NCBI RefSeq assembly: GCF_018413465.1
Contig: NZ_JAHCDK010000005.1
Span: forward strand, 118,180 to 182,179
Length of the DNA stretch: 64,000 bases
Direction: 5' to 3'
Source: Flavobacterium sp. CYK-55
GTDB lineage: Bacteria > Bacteroidota > Bacteroidia > Flavobacteriales > Flavobacteriaceae
Translations under genes and position numbers: made by a program
In this document: positions 8,526-17,653 of the stretch, piece by piece
How the letters are laid out: each line of letters starts with the position of its first letter
Position numbering within the stretch: position 1 is the first letter of the stretch
The notes under the pieces: model-generated
Seen by the model: the letters and a program-made list of their open reading frames with translations, nothing else
What the model was told of the DNA's origin: nothing
The model's database searches: none

Positions 8526-8551
8526 AACACCGCTGAATGTTGCGGCGTTTT
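8526..8551 (-). terminator. Terminator of the maltodextrin enzyme operon
   Basis: A stem AACGCCGC / GCGGTGTT (one G-T wobble) with an 8-base loop, followed on the minus strand by TTTTTTAGTTTTA. It lies directly after the stop of the last GH13 gene and before the GDPD gene, so it separates the two minus-strand units. Confidence 0.8.
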
Positions 8552-8558
8552 CAGGGTT

Positions 8559-10244
8559 TTATTTTTGTGCTTCGAGCAGCAATAAATCAAATTCGGTGTT
8601 GAATTTTATTTTTCCGTTCTTTACCATAGCGGTTTTACCCGAATAAGCATCTTTTACAAGAGTTCCGTTTTTAAAGATTTTACCGGTTGGAATTTCTTTT
8701 TCGCCTGGTTTGAGTTCAAGGGCAATCACCACTTTGTCTTGGATTTTTCCTAGGCTGTAGGTTCTTGAAAACACATAAGGTTTTTCAGAGATTTGCTCAT
8801 GAACACCAGCTCCAACCGACGCATGTTTTTTTCTGAATTGCCCGAGTTTTTGCCAGTGATTTAAGATTTTTTTCGTATCAGGATTTGAAGCCACATCGTC
8901 CCAATTCATGAACGAGCGCAAAGTAGCATCGCCTTCGGTGCCCGGAACCACCAGTGAGCGCGCCGTTTCATCGCCGTAATAAATCTGAGCAATGCCTGGA
9001 GAAAGCAACAGTCGGTTGGCGCTTTCGTAGGTTTTTTTGCGGTCGGCATCAAAAGGTTTACCATCGTCGTGTGAGGAAAGATAATTCAAAACGCTATAGC
9101 CTTTAAGCGGACCTTGAAGCTGTTGGTTGTATTTAGAAAACATGGCTTCATAACCGAGTTGCGCGGCATTCCACTTGAATTCAAAATTGATCAGACTGTT
9201 GAATCCGTGTTTGAAATAGTTGACTTTTTGGTCGCCAAAATCAAAATCTTGACCACCGCTGATGCCGTAATTGTATACTTCGGCAATGGTGTAAAACGAG
9301 TTGTTGTCAAGAACTTTGGTTGGATTGTTTTTCTTCCAGAGCGCAAAAGCGTAATCACATTGTGTTTTGAAGTCAGACCAAACGGCCTCACCAACATGTT
9401 TTACCGTATCGGCGCGGTATCCGTCAATGCCAAACTCGGCAATGTAATCAGTGAGCCATTTGATGATGTAATAACGAGGCGCGCGCGGATATCCGGTTCT
9501 TTTAAAGAAAGCATCCAGTGAAGCCATTTCTTGGTTGTATCGTCCTTCGTTTTTCCATTTTTCAACTAAAAAAGCAGGCAATTCTACCGGTTGATTGCTT
9601 TCGGTTAATACATCCGGCAGATTTTTAACCAAAGTACAAGCCGTGGTATTTTCATAGTTGTCGTATTTGCATTGCGGGCCCGTGCGCACCCAATCAGAAG
9701 GCCAAACGGTATCAACTTCGGTCACCGGTCCGGTATGATTGATCACGCCGTCGAGCATGATGCGGATTCCTTTGGCGTGTGCTTTTTTTACCAGTTCGGC
9801 TAAATCTTTTTTAGTGCCGAAATTGGGGTCAAGCGCTGTCCAATCGCGCGTCCAGTAGCCGTGAAAACCATAAGTAAGCCCGGTGCCTTCGTCCACTCCG
9901 TCGTGAATCTGCTCTACGATTGGAGTAAACCAAATAGCATTGATACCCAATTTCTCAAAATAACCTTCGTCTAATTTTTGAATAATGCCGCGCAAGTTTC
10001 CGCCTTCAAATCCGCGGAGTTTTGCCGTGGACTTGGTTCTGTTTAAATAGATTTCTTTTTTAGGGTTTCCGTTGCAAAACCGATCGGTCATCAAAAAATA
10101 TAAATTGGCACCTTCCCATACAAAAGGCATTTTGGTCTGAGCGATTTTTTTAGTCGGTTTTTTCTTTTGGGTCTGTGCTGAATTCATGGCGGGCTGTAAC
10201 AGGATAAGTCCGATAAAAAACAGAGTTATTTTTTTGATTATCAT
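8559..10244 (-). CDS. Exported GH13 alpha-amylase
   Basis: A 561-aa glycoside hydrolase family 13 enzyme, expected to cleave alpha-1,4 glucans. Residues 1-23 are a signal peptide (MIIKKITLFFIGLILLQPAMNSA) followed by a Lys-rich linker; there is no T9SS tail, so a periplasmic location is likely, although some signals of this kind are lipidated and no lipobox is seen here. Conserved GH13 regions are LDGVINH (164-170), DGYRADTV with nucleophile Asp279, IAEVYNYG with acid/base Glu322, and SHDD with the third acid Asp393. It is the last gene of the minus-strand operon, one base after the GH31 stop codon. The exact product (maltose, larger oligosaccharides) cannot be told from sequence. Confidence 0.88.
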   Translation of the reverse strand: MIIKKITLFFIGLILLQPAMNSAQTQKKKPTKKIAQTKMPFVWEGANLYFLMTDRFCNGNPKKEIYLNRTKSTAKLRGFEGGNLRGIIQKLDEGYFEKLGINAIWFTPIVEQIHDGVDEGTGLTYGFHGYWTRDWTALDPNFGTKKDLAELVKKAHAKGIRIMLDGVINHTGPVTEVDTVWPSDWVRTGPQCKYDNYENTTACTLVKNLPDVLTESNQPVELPAFLVEKWKNEGRYNQEMASLDAFFKRTGYPRAPRYYIIKWLTDYIAEFGIDGYRADTVKHVGEAVWSDFKTQCDYAFALWKKNNPTKVLDNNSFYTIAEVYNYGISGGQDFDFGDQKVNYFKHGFNSLINFEFKWNAAQLGYEAMFSKYNQQLQGPLKGYSVLNYLSSHDDGKPFDADRKKTYESANRLLLSPGIAQIYYGDETARSLVVPGTEGDATLRSFMNWDDVASNPDTKKILNHWQKLGQFRKKHASVGAGVHEQISEKPYVFSRTYSLGKIQDKVVIALELKPGEKEIPTGKIFKNGTLVKDAYSGKTAMVKNGKIKFNTEFDLLLLEAQK

Positions 10245-10245
10245 T

Positions 10246-12633
10246 TTAAAACTGAATTTGAATTTCTATTGTCGAACCTTTGTGCCACAACATCGGGATT
10301 TCGGCTTTATGCCCTGACATTTTAGCTGAAACTTCTTGACCATCCACCGTAATTTTTTTGATATTCATAGGCATATTGTGGATGGTTAATGTGGCTTTTT
10401 TATCTGTAGTTTGATAGTTTTTACCCAGTTCGTCGCTCAAAGTAATGCGCATGCTTTGCGCGGTGTTTTTGGCCGAAAATTTCAACAATTCATAGGCGCC
10501 TTTTTCAAAGGCTTGAGGCGTTTTTCCGTCGTCGTTATAGGCTTGTCCGTCTGAAGTTGGCACCGCCTCATCGTAATAATAATGAATCATCAAATCACTG
10601 AACGAATATTGTGCGCTGTTGGCAAAAGTTCGGGTCATCGGCACAAAACTTCCGCCGGCTACAAATACCGGAATATGATCTGCGCCAAAGTTCACGTTCT
10701 CAGTGCTGTTGCTGCTGTATTTTTGTTCGGTATAAAAATCAAACCAATGGCGCTTGTCATTCGGAAATGTAATCGAACTACTCGTTACGCCGGCTTGGCT
10801 GATGGGCGTTACCATAAAAGCATGGCCCCATAAATAGCTTTTGTCTGAAATGCTTTGGGTTGATGCGTTTTCAATCATCACCGGACGCATCAGTGGCATA
10901 CCGGTTTGGTTGTTTTCAAAAGCGAGCGTGTAGTTATAAGGCATCAATTGATAGCGCAACTCAACCAGTTTTTTGGCTTGAGCCATGGTGGCGATATCTT
11001 TTCGGGCTACTTCTGAGGCTACGTCTTCTTGGGCATGTGGTCTGAAAATCGGCTGAAAAACACCGTATTGCAACCAACGCAAATAGAGTTCGTTGTCAAA
11101 GTAATCGCCGGCAAATCCGCCCAAATCAGAATGCATGTAACCCAAACCTTGTAAGCCCATTTGCAAAGAAATTTCCATTTGGCTTTTTAAACCATCCCAT
11201 GAACGACTTACATCGCCGCTCCACGGAATCATCCCAAAACGCTGTGAGCCTGAATAACCCGCGCGCATCAAGATAAACGGTCGCTGATTGGCAAAATCTT
11301 TTTGATAGCCTTCGGCAATGAGTTGGGCCCATTGATGTCCGTATACATTGTGCACCACATCGGCTTTGCCCGCCGCAGTAATAGCTTTGGACGGAAACAC
11401 TTCGGGTTCGCCCAAATCGCCCCACATACCGCCAACACCTTGTTTAATCAGGCGTTTGTATACATTCCAAAACCAGTCTTTGCCTTCGGGTTTAAACACA
11501 TCCACCAGCGATGTATTGCCAAAGTAAAAATCCCAAGTACAGGGTTTACCGGTTTTGTCGGTAACCAAGATTTTTTTATCTACGGCTTCGCGCCATTTGG
11601 ATGAAGTGGTCAAAATAAACGGCTCGGTAATCAGAATCGTTTGAACGCCTTGGGCAGACAAATCTGAAATCATTTTTTCAGGGTTCGGAAAATTGTCTTT
11701 GTCCCAATCTAGATTGCCCATCGTACCTTGAACTGTTTTGCCAAACCAATATAAATCAAGGATGATTCCATCCACCGGAATTTGATTTTCTTGGAATTTT
11801 CTAATGGTGTTTTCTACCTCATTTTGGTTGTGATAGCCAAAACGCGACGCCAGATTTCCAAAAGCCCAACGCGGTGGCAAAGGTTGTTTTCCGGTGAGGC
11901 CGGTATATTTCTGGGTTAAATCAGTTAGGCTATTGCCCACCATAACTTGATAGGTTTTTCGGCCTGAGATGGTTTCATAACGGAGCGTGTTGTTTTTTTG
12001 GCTGTCTAAATCGAGGTAACCGATGGCTGAATTGTCAAAGTGAACGGCATAATAACGGTTGTTACTTTTTGAAGCCAGCACAAGCGGAATACAAAAATTC
12101 ATGAGTTCAGCGCGGGTTCCGTAACCATAATGCGCTCGGTTGTAAAGCTGCAAACGGTTTCCGCGGCGGTTCATGCCCAAAGCGCGCGCGCCGCCACCGT
12201 AGAGTTGGTCATCGGCTTCAATGTTCAATGAAATGGTTTGGGTGGAGTCGTTGACTTTGGTAAATCCTTCTTTTTCAGAGAGTATTTCGGAATTGTTTTG
12301 CAGATAATGTATCTGAAACGGCGTCTTGTCAATGGCTAAATTGAGCTGTCCACACTGCAAAGACAATTTGTTTTTATTGTCGGTAAACTTGACTTTTAAA
12401 CCTGGTTTTTTGGCCGACGGAACCACTGCGTATGAATGGCTGTCAAAGCGCTCTCCGGTTGGGATAAACGAGGTTTCGACCATGCTTTCGGTGTAGGGCT
12501 CAATTCGGTAAGCGCCATCTGAAGTTTTGATTTCAAGGATGTTTTGCGACCAAGTGTGCGAGATATATTTTCGCGAAGCATTTTGCGCGATGGCTACGCA
12601 CGAAACGAGTAAAAAGGCAAGTGTTTTTTTCAT
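10246..12633 (-). CDS. Exported GH31 alpha-glucosidase
   Basis: A 795-aa family 31 glycoside hydrolase that should release glucose from alpha-glucosides. Residues 1-16 form a signal peptide (MKKTLAFLLVSCVAIA), then an N-terminal beta-sandwich, the (beta/alpha)8 barrel and C-terminal beta domains. The nucleophile motif is GGMWGDLGEP (Asp406) and the acid/base motif is IPWSGDVSRSWDG (Asp474). DGIILDLYWFG (289-298) is the barrel strand 3 signature. A Cys at 12 lies within the hydrophobic core of the signal and could be a lipobox only if processed unusually early, so a soluble periplasmic enzyme is preferred. It sits 6 bases after the SusA-like GH13 gene. Confidence 0.9.
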   Translation of the reverse strand: MKKTLAFLLVSCVAIAQNASRKYISHTWSQNILEIKTSDGAYRIEPYTESMVETSFIPTGERFDSHSYAVVPSAKKPGLKVKFTDNKNKLSLQCGQLNLAIDKTPFQIHYLQNNSEILSEKEGFTKVNDSTQTISLNIEADDQLYGGGARALGMNRRGNRLQLYNRAHYGYGTRAELMNFCIPLVLASKSNNRYYAVHFDNSAIGYLDLDSQKNNTLRYETISGRKTYQVMVGNSLTDLTQKYTGLTGKQPLPPRWAFGNLASRFGYHNQNEVENTIRKFQENQIPVDGIILDLYWFGKTVQGTMGNLDWDKDNFPNPEKMISDLSAQGVQTILITEPFILTTSSKWREAVDKKILVTDKTGKPCTWDFYFGNTSLVDVFKPEGKDWFWNVYKRLIKQGVGGMWGDLGEPEVFPSKAITAAGKADVVHNVYGHQWAQLIAEGYQKDFANQRPFILMRAGYSGSQRFGMIPWSGDVSRSWDGLKSQMEISLQMGLQGLGYMHSDLGGFAGDYFDNELYLRWLQYGVFQPIFRPHAQEDVASEVARKDIATMAQAKKLVELRYQLMPYNYTLAFENNQTGMPLMRPVMIENASTQSISDKSYLWGHAFMVTPISQAGVTSSSITFPNDKRHWFDFYTEQKYSSNSTENVNFGADHIPVFVAGGSFVPMTRTFANSAQYSFSDLMIHYYYDEAVPTSDGQAYNDDGKTPQAFEKGAYELLKFSAKNTAQSMRITLSDELGKNYQTTDKKATLTIHNMPMNIKKITVDGQEVSAKMSGHKAEIPMLWHKGSTIEIQIQF

Positions 12634-12639
12634 AGCTAA

Positions 12640-14478
12640 TTATTTCAACTCAAGAATAAGCACTGATTTGGCATCGATGTTTATTTCAGAGCCCAATTCA
12701 TAACGTTTTTGGTTGAGTACATCATAAACCGCGGTGTGATTTTGAATGCTCTCTTGAAAACGACTGGTTTTGACACTTTGCGCTTTGTTGCTGTTGTTGA
12801 CCAAAACCATCACGGATTGATCATCGGTATATCTGAAATACACATAAACATTGTTGTCAGGCAAATAGTGTTTCATTTTTCCGAAGTGAACTGCCGGGTT
12901 GTTTTTACGCCAATTCAGAAGTTTTGCGGTAAAGTCAAAAAATCGATTTTGTTCAGCAGTGCGTCCCGTTGCGCTAAAAGCATTGTTGGTATCGCCTTTC
13001 CAACCACCCGGAAAATCGCGACGAATATCAGCATCGCCTTTGTTTTTATCGCCGCTCATGCCTATTTCAGAACCGTAATAAATCTGTGGAATTCCACGAA
13101 CGGTAGCCATGATGGTCAAGGCCATTTGATATTTCTGAAAATCGTTTTTGTAAAGTTCATTAAAACGAGTGGTGTCGTGGTTTTCAATAAAGGTGAGCAA
13201 ATTGTTTGGGTTGGGATACAAAAAGTCATTGGTGAAATTGTTGTAAATCCTGATGCCGCCTTTGTCCCAAGTTGCTTCGTTTTCGTTGAATACCGAAGAT
13301 AAAACATCTTGCAAAGTAAAATCCATGACGCTCGGCAAATACGAGTTGTAACTTTCAATCGCGCCAATTTTACTGTCTTTTTGCCAATAAGCCATTTGCG
13401 CTTGGCTGTACATCCAGACTTCGCCCACGATATTGAAATACGGATATTCATCGGTAATGGCTTTGGTCCATTGAGCGATGCCTTGTTTGTCATTGTAGGA
13501 ATAAGTATCTACGCGAAAACCGTCTAAATCGGCATATTCAATCCACCAAAGTGCGTTTTGTGTAATATAATTGAGTAACAACGGATTCGACTGATTCAAA
13601 TCGGGCATGCTTTTAACAAACCAAGCGTCTACACAAAGTTTTTTGTCAGCTTCAGAAACATTCGTATCAAACTGTGAAGTCATGCGGTAGTTGCACTGGG
13701 CAAAACCCGGAAACTGATGAATCCAATCATACGAAGGCAAATCTTTGAGCATCCAATGTTCGGCGCCCCAGTGGTTGGTTACGTAATCCATGATGAGTTT
13801 GATGCCTTTTTCATGAGCTGCTTTCGATAGCGCCACGTATTCTTCGTTGGTTCCGTAGCGGGCATCAATTTTATAAACGTCTGATTGACCGTAGGTGTGG
13901 TATGAATATTTGGCATCGTTGTCTTCGCACAGCGGAGTGGGCCACAAAGCAGTAACGCCCAATTGTTGCAAATAATCTAAATGATTGATCATACCTTGAA
14001 TATCGCCGCCGTGTCGTCCGCCGGGATTGGCTCGATCGGCTTTTTCGGTGAGCGATGGGCTTGAATCATTGGCCGGGTTTCCGTTGGCAAAGCGGTCAGA
14101 CATGATGAGGTAAATTACATCAGAGGCATCAAAACCTTTGCGCAAACGCGAATTTTCGCGGCGTTTTTTGAGCTCATAACTTTGGGTAAAAGCGGGTTTT
14201 TTGGCGCCTTCAGCAGTAAAGTTGATATCAAAAGTTTGGGCCGGTAAACCTTGGGTATCTACCGTTACGAAAACATAGTTGGGATTTTCGGTTTTTTGGA
14301 TGTTTTTAATAACGACTCCGTTTGAAGTGCTCACCTTGTATTGGCTGATTTTGGGGCCGTAACACATAATTTGCAGATCAGCATGTTGCATGCCGGCATA
14401 CCAAAAAGGCGGCTCGATTTTTTGAAGTTGTGCGGTGGCCGAGGCAGCCAGCAATAAAAGAAAAAGGAATTTTTTCAT
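12640..14478 (-). CDS. SusA-like GH13 neopullulanase/cyclomaltodextrinase
   Basis: A 612-aa periplasmic GH13 enzyme with an N-terminal beta-sandwich of the Cyc-maltodext_N type (about residues 18-100), a catalytic barrel and a C-terminal beta domain. The start is set at MKKFLFLLLLAASATAQ, a clean signal peptide; the frame is open 34 codons further upstream, but that stretch translates an intergenic hairpin repeat. Catalytic residues are DGFRVDTY (Asp324), VGEVWMYS (Glu353) and IENHDTTR (Asp435). Family members, including Bacteroides SusA, hydrolyse pullulan, cyclodextrins and maltodextrins. It lies downstream of the phosphorylase gene and 6 bases upstream of GH31, all co-directional. Confidence 0.9.
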   Translation of the reverse strand: MKKFLFLLLLAASATAQLQKIEPPFWYAGMQHADLQIMCYGPKISQYKVSTSNGVVIKNIQKTENPNYVFVTVDTQGLPAQTFDINFTAEGAKKPAFTQSYELKKRRENSRLRKGFDASDVIYLIMSDRFANGNPANDSSPSLTEKADRANPGGRHGGDIQGMINHLDYLQQLGVTALWPTPLCEDNDAKYSYHTYGQSDVYKIDARYGTNEEYVALSKAAHEKGIKLIMDYVTNHWGAEHWMLKDLPSYDWIHQFPGFAQCNYRMTSQFDTNVSEADKKLCVDAWFVKSMPDLNQSNPLLLNYITQNALWWIEYADLDGFRVDTYSYNDKQGIAQWTKAITDEYPYFNIVGEVWMYSQAQMAYWQKDSKIGAIESYNSYLPSVMDFTLQDVLSSVFNENEATWDKGGIRIYNNFTNDFLYPNPNNLLTFIENHDTTRFNELYKNDFQKYQMALTIMATVRGIPQIYYGSEIGMSGDKNKGDADIRRDFPGGWKGDTNNAFSATGRTAEQNRFFDFTAKLLNWRKNNPAVHFGKMKHYLPDNNVYVYFRYTDDQSVMVLVNNSNKAQSVKTSRFQESIQNHTAVYDVLNQKRYELGSEINIDAKSVLILELK

Positions 14479-14519
14479 ATAGGTTTTGGTTGATGTTTGT
14501 TGGCTGTTTTTTTGGGGAA

Positions 14520-14617
14520 CGAGACCCGCGTCAGGGATGGGAGCGATATCCTTTTGATGCCGCTTTTGGGGCGGCATCAAAAGATAAAGCGGACAGCCCG
14601 ACCCGCAGGGTGACGCC
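14520..14617. repeat. Intergenic hairpin element, copy A
   Basis: The 139-base gap between the GH65 and SusA-like genes holds a large palindromic element. The inner stem pairs 14548-14563 with 14571-14585 (TTTTGATGCCGC / GCGGCATCAAAA perfect, with one bulged C further out). Outer arms include GCGTCA (14528-14533) and TGACGC (14611-14616), and GACCCGC occurs on both sides. Its GC content is clearly above that of its surroundings. Copy B near 60210-60287 has the same layout: GGATGG, a GnG, ATCCTTTT, loop, AAAAGAT, then ACAGCC. Elements of this look recur between genes in Flavobacterium genomes from memory. It may act as an attenuator or RNA-stability element inside the operon. Confidence 0.7.
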
Positions 14618-16921
14618 CTAAACCGTTACCAAACCGTTGGGCTCGACCGTTACTTCACGGCCGTTGACCACCACGGTGATTTCGCGATCGCCTTCTAAAG
14701 CGAATTTGGTTTGATTTTGCTGTACCGACACCTCTAAAATTTGGTGGCGGAAATTGATTTTAAACGAATAGCCGTTCCATTCTTTAGGAATGCGCGGGCT
14801 GAAATGCAATTGGTTGTTTTTGACACGCATGCCGCCAAAACCTTCAACAATGCTCATCCAAGTGCCGGCCATTGAGGTAATGTGCAAGCCTTCTTTGACT
14901 TCTTTGTTGTAATCATCTAAATCGAGACGCGAAGTTCTGAGGTAGAAGGTGTAGGCCATATCCATTTTGCCTAAAATGGCTGCTTGAATTGAGTGAACAC
15001 AAGGTGAAAGCGAGCTTTCGTGTACCGTAAACGGCTCGTAAAAATCAAAGTGTTTTTCGAGTTCTTGCATGCTGAAGTGATCTTCAAAGAAATAGAATCC
15101 TTGCAAAACGTCGGCTTGTTTGATATAAGGTGAGCGAAGGATTTTATCCCAAGACCATTTTTGGTTGATCGGGCGTTGTTTCGGGTCCAAATCGGCCACA
15201 CGCACGAGTTCTTTGTCTAAGAAACCGTCTTGTTGCAAATATACTTGATGTTCTTCGCTGTATGGGAAATACATGTTCTGAGCGACTTTTTCCCAGCTTT
15301 GTAATTCTGTTTCTGAGATGTTGGTTTTTTGTGCGATGCGGGCATAGTCTGAAGCGTAATCAGCAGCCACTTTGCGCACTTGCTCAGCGGTATATTCTAA
15401 GCACCATTTAGCAATATAATTGGTGTAGAAGTTATTGTTGACATTGTTCTCGTATTCATTCGGACCGGTCACACCCAACATCACGTATTGGTTTTTGGCC
15501 GTTGAGAAATTCACGCGTTGTTGCCAGAAGCGCGCGATGCCGATGAGTACTTCGAGTCCTTTTTCAGGAATGTATGAATAATCGCCAGTGTAACGGTAAT
15601 AGTTGTAAATGGCAAAAGCGATGGCGCCGTTTCGGTGGATTTCTTCAAAGGTGATTTCCCACTCGTTGTGGCATTCTTCGCCGTTCATGGTAACCATCGG
15701 GTAAAGCGCTGCGCCACCGGTAAAGCCTAATTTCTCAGCATTTTCAATGGCTCTGCCGAGTTGGTTGTAGCGATACGTGAGTAAGTTGCGCGCCACTTCT
15801 TGGTCTTTGGTGGCCATATAAAAAGGGATGCAATACGCCTCGGTATCCCAATAAGTAGAGCCGCCGTATTTTTCGCCGGTGAATCCTTTCGGGCCGATGT
15901 TCAGACGCGAATCTTTGCCTGAATAGGTTTGGTTGAGCTGAAAGATGTTGAAGCGAATGCCTTGTTGCGCTTTGACATCGCCGTCAATCGTAATGTCTGA
16001 CATTTCCCAGATTTTGCCCCAAGATTGAATCTGTTCAGAAAGCAAAGCGTCAAAACCTTTGGCTAAAGCTGCAGCAATCACTTTTTCAGCCGCTGTTTGG
16101 GTGTTGTCGTGGTTCATTGACGCGGTATAACCACCGATTTTCTCGATGGATGCCGTGGCGCCTTGAGCCGTTTGTACCGTATATTGGAATTGTATTTTTT
16201 CGTGGTTGGCCTCGACGATTTCGGTGGCGTTTCCGGTGGCGCTTGCGTTGAGAAACACACGGTTATTCATAAACGCGGTCGCAATGAAATGTGTTTTAAA
16301 AGTGCGCGCGGTTACAAACGCAGAGTCACCTTGGTGTTTTACTTCAAGCGGTTCCCAGAATTTTTCTTCCCAATTGGCGTCTTCGTTGGTTACGCCGGCA
16401 TCGAGATAAGGTTTGAAAACGATGGTGGCCGATTGGTTGAGCGGAGTAATTTCAAAGCGAATCAATCCGGCTTCGTCTAAAGTTTGCGACAAAAAGCGAC
16501 GAACGTTTACGGCAATTTCAACACCGTTTTGGAGCGTGGCATCAAACGAACGATGATACCAGCCTTCTTTCATGTTGAGTTCACGACGGAAACGTTTGAC
16601 TTCTTTACATTGATTTAAATCAAGCACTTCGCCGTTGATGGTGATGTCAATGCCAATCCAGTTGGGTGCGTTGAGTACTTTGGCAAAATATTCCGGATAG
16701 CCGTTTTTCCACCAGCCCACTTTGGTTTTGTCCGGGTAATATACGCCTCCGATATAACTTCCTTGAAAGGTAGAACCTGAGTAGGTTTCTTCAAAATTGG
16801 CTCGCTGTCCCATGGTGCCGTTGCCCAAACTGAAAAGGCTTTCAGATGATTCTACTTGGGCGGCATCAAATCCTTCTTCAATAATAGACCAATTATCTGG
16901 TTGAATGTAATCCTGATTCAT
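14618..16921 (-). CDS. GH65 maltose phosphorylase (or related disaccharide phosphorylase)
   Basis: A 767-aa cytosolic family 65 enzyme that should split maltose with inorganic phosphate into glucose and beta-glucose 1-phosphate. It has no signal peptide. The catalytic (alpha/alpha)6 region includes GGSTYWDTEAYCIPFYM (353-369) and MNGEECHNEWEITFEEIHRNG (412-432), the segment containing the catalytic glutamate. An adjacent beta-phosphoglucomutase gene consumes exactly the product of this family. Kojibiose, trehalose and nigerose phosphorylases share the fold, so maltose is assigned by the starch-utilisation context. The downstream hairpin repeat begins at its stop codon. Confidence 0.9.
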   Translation of the reverse strand: MNQDYIQPDNWSIIEEGFDAAQVESSESLFSLGNGTMGQRANFEETYSGSTFQGSYIGGVYYPDKTKVGWWKNGYPEYFAKVLNAPNWIGIDITINGEVLDLNQCKEVKRFRRELNMKEGWYHRSFDATLQNGVEIAVNVRRFLSQTLDEAGLIRFEITPLNQSATIVFKPYLDAGVTNEDANWEEKFWEPLEVKHQGDSAFVTARTFKTHFIATAFMNNRVFLNASATGNATEIVEANHEKIQFQYTVQTAQGATASIEKIGGYTASMNHDNTQTAAEKVIAAALAKGFDALLSEQIQSWGKIWEMSDITIDGDVKAQQGIRFNIFQLNQTYSGKDSRLNIGPKGFTGEKYGGSTYWDTEAYCIPFYMATKDQEVARNLLTYRYNQLGRAIENAEKLGFTGGAALYPMVTMNGEECHNEWEITFEEIHRNGAIAFAIYNYYRYTGDYSYIPEKGLEVLIGIARFWQQRVNFSTAKNQYVMLGVTGPNEYENNVNNNFYTNYIAKWCLEYTAEQVRKVAADYASDYARIAQKTNISETELQSWEKVAQNMYFPYSEEHQVYLQQDGFLDKELVRVADLDPKQRPINQKWSWDKILRSPYIKQADVLQGFYFFEDHFSMQELEKHFDFYEPFTVHESSLSPCVHSIQAAILGKMDMAYTFYLRTSRLDLDDYNKEVKEGLHITSMAGTWMSIVEGFGGMRVKNNQLHFSPRIPKEWNGYSFKINFRHQILEVSVQQNQTKFALEGDREITVVVNGREVTVEPNGLVTV

Positions 16922-16986
16922 TTTTCTCTTCTCTAATTTTGTTTATGCTTGTGGTTTGTTTTTGGGTGTCGATGATGGGTCGACGG

Positions 16987-17643
16987 TTATTTTTTGATTA
17001 ATGATTCTATAAAACTTAAATCCATATAGGTAAAGTCTTTAAACGTGTATTGTGCTTCGTGCAAGATGTTGTGCTCGCCGATGCCCACGCTGGTCATTCC
17101 GGCAATGTTGGCGGCTTGAACGCCGGCTACTGAATCTTCAAAAACAATGGATTGTTCATTGGCGATACCGAGTTTGCGCGCTGCTTGCAAGAAAACTTCA
17201 GGGTCGGGTTTGGCATTGCTCACATCGTTGCCGTCAATGATCACGTCAAAATATTCCATGATGCCCGTTTTTTCGAGTATCGGGCGTGCATTTTTACTTG
17301 CCGAACCCAAAGCAATGGCTTGATTTTGTTCTTTTAAATATTGTAATACAGGCATTACGCCGGGTAAGATTTCGCTGTAGTTCATATGGACGAGATACGA
17401 AAGATAATCTTCGTTTTTTTGAACCAGCCAACGGTCTTTATCGGCTTGCGAAGCTTCGATTTTTCCGAGTTCGAGAATTAAATCTAATGAGCGAACGCGG
17501 CTCACGCCTTTGAGATGTTCGTTGTGTTCTGGGGTGAATTCTATTCCGAGCTCGGCAGCAATTTTTTGCCAAGCCAGAAAGTGATATTTGGCTGTGTCGA
17601 CAATAACGCCGTCGAGGTCAAATATGAAAGCTTTTTTATTCAT
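16987..17643 (-). CDS. pgmB: Beta-phosphoglucomutase
   Basis: A 218-aa HAD-superfamily phosphomutase that converts beta-glucose 1-phosphate to glucose 6-phosphate. The phosphorylated nucleophile is Asp9 in FDLDGVIVDT, with Asp11 as general acid/base. The cap-domain segment LKGVSRVRSLDLIL (about 44-57) is a strong beta-PGM marker, and GSASKNA (about 113-119) and FEDSVAGVQAA (about 167-177) are HAD motifs 2-4. It lies 65 bases upstream of the GH65 gene and 10 bases after the transporter gene. The pairing with GH65 is the classic arrangement for phosphorolytic maltose use. Confidence 0.93.
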   Translation of the reverse strand: MNKKAFIFDLDGVIVDTAKYHFLAWQKIAAELGIEFTPEHNEHLKGVSRVRSLDLILELGKIEASQADKDRWLVQKNEDYLSYLVHMNYSEILPGVMPVLQYLKEQNQAIALGSASKNARPILEKTGIMEYFDVIIDGNDVSNAKPDPEVFLQAARKLGIANEQSIVFEDSVAGVQAANIAGMTSVGIGEHNILHEAQYTFKDFTYMDLSFIESLIKK

Positions 17644-17653
17644 GTTTTGGGGT

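Noticed and set aside
12709..13302. 197-codon plus-strand frame
   Set aside because: It is antisense to the SusA-like gene; composition is that of a shadow frame.
14478..14580. Longer start for the SusA-like gene
   Set aside because: The extra 34 codons translate the hairpin repeat and would hide a perfect signal peptide.
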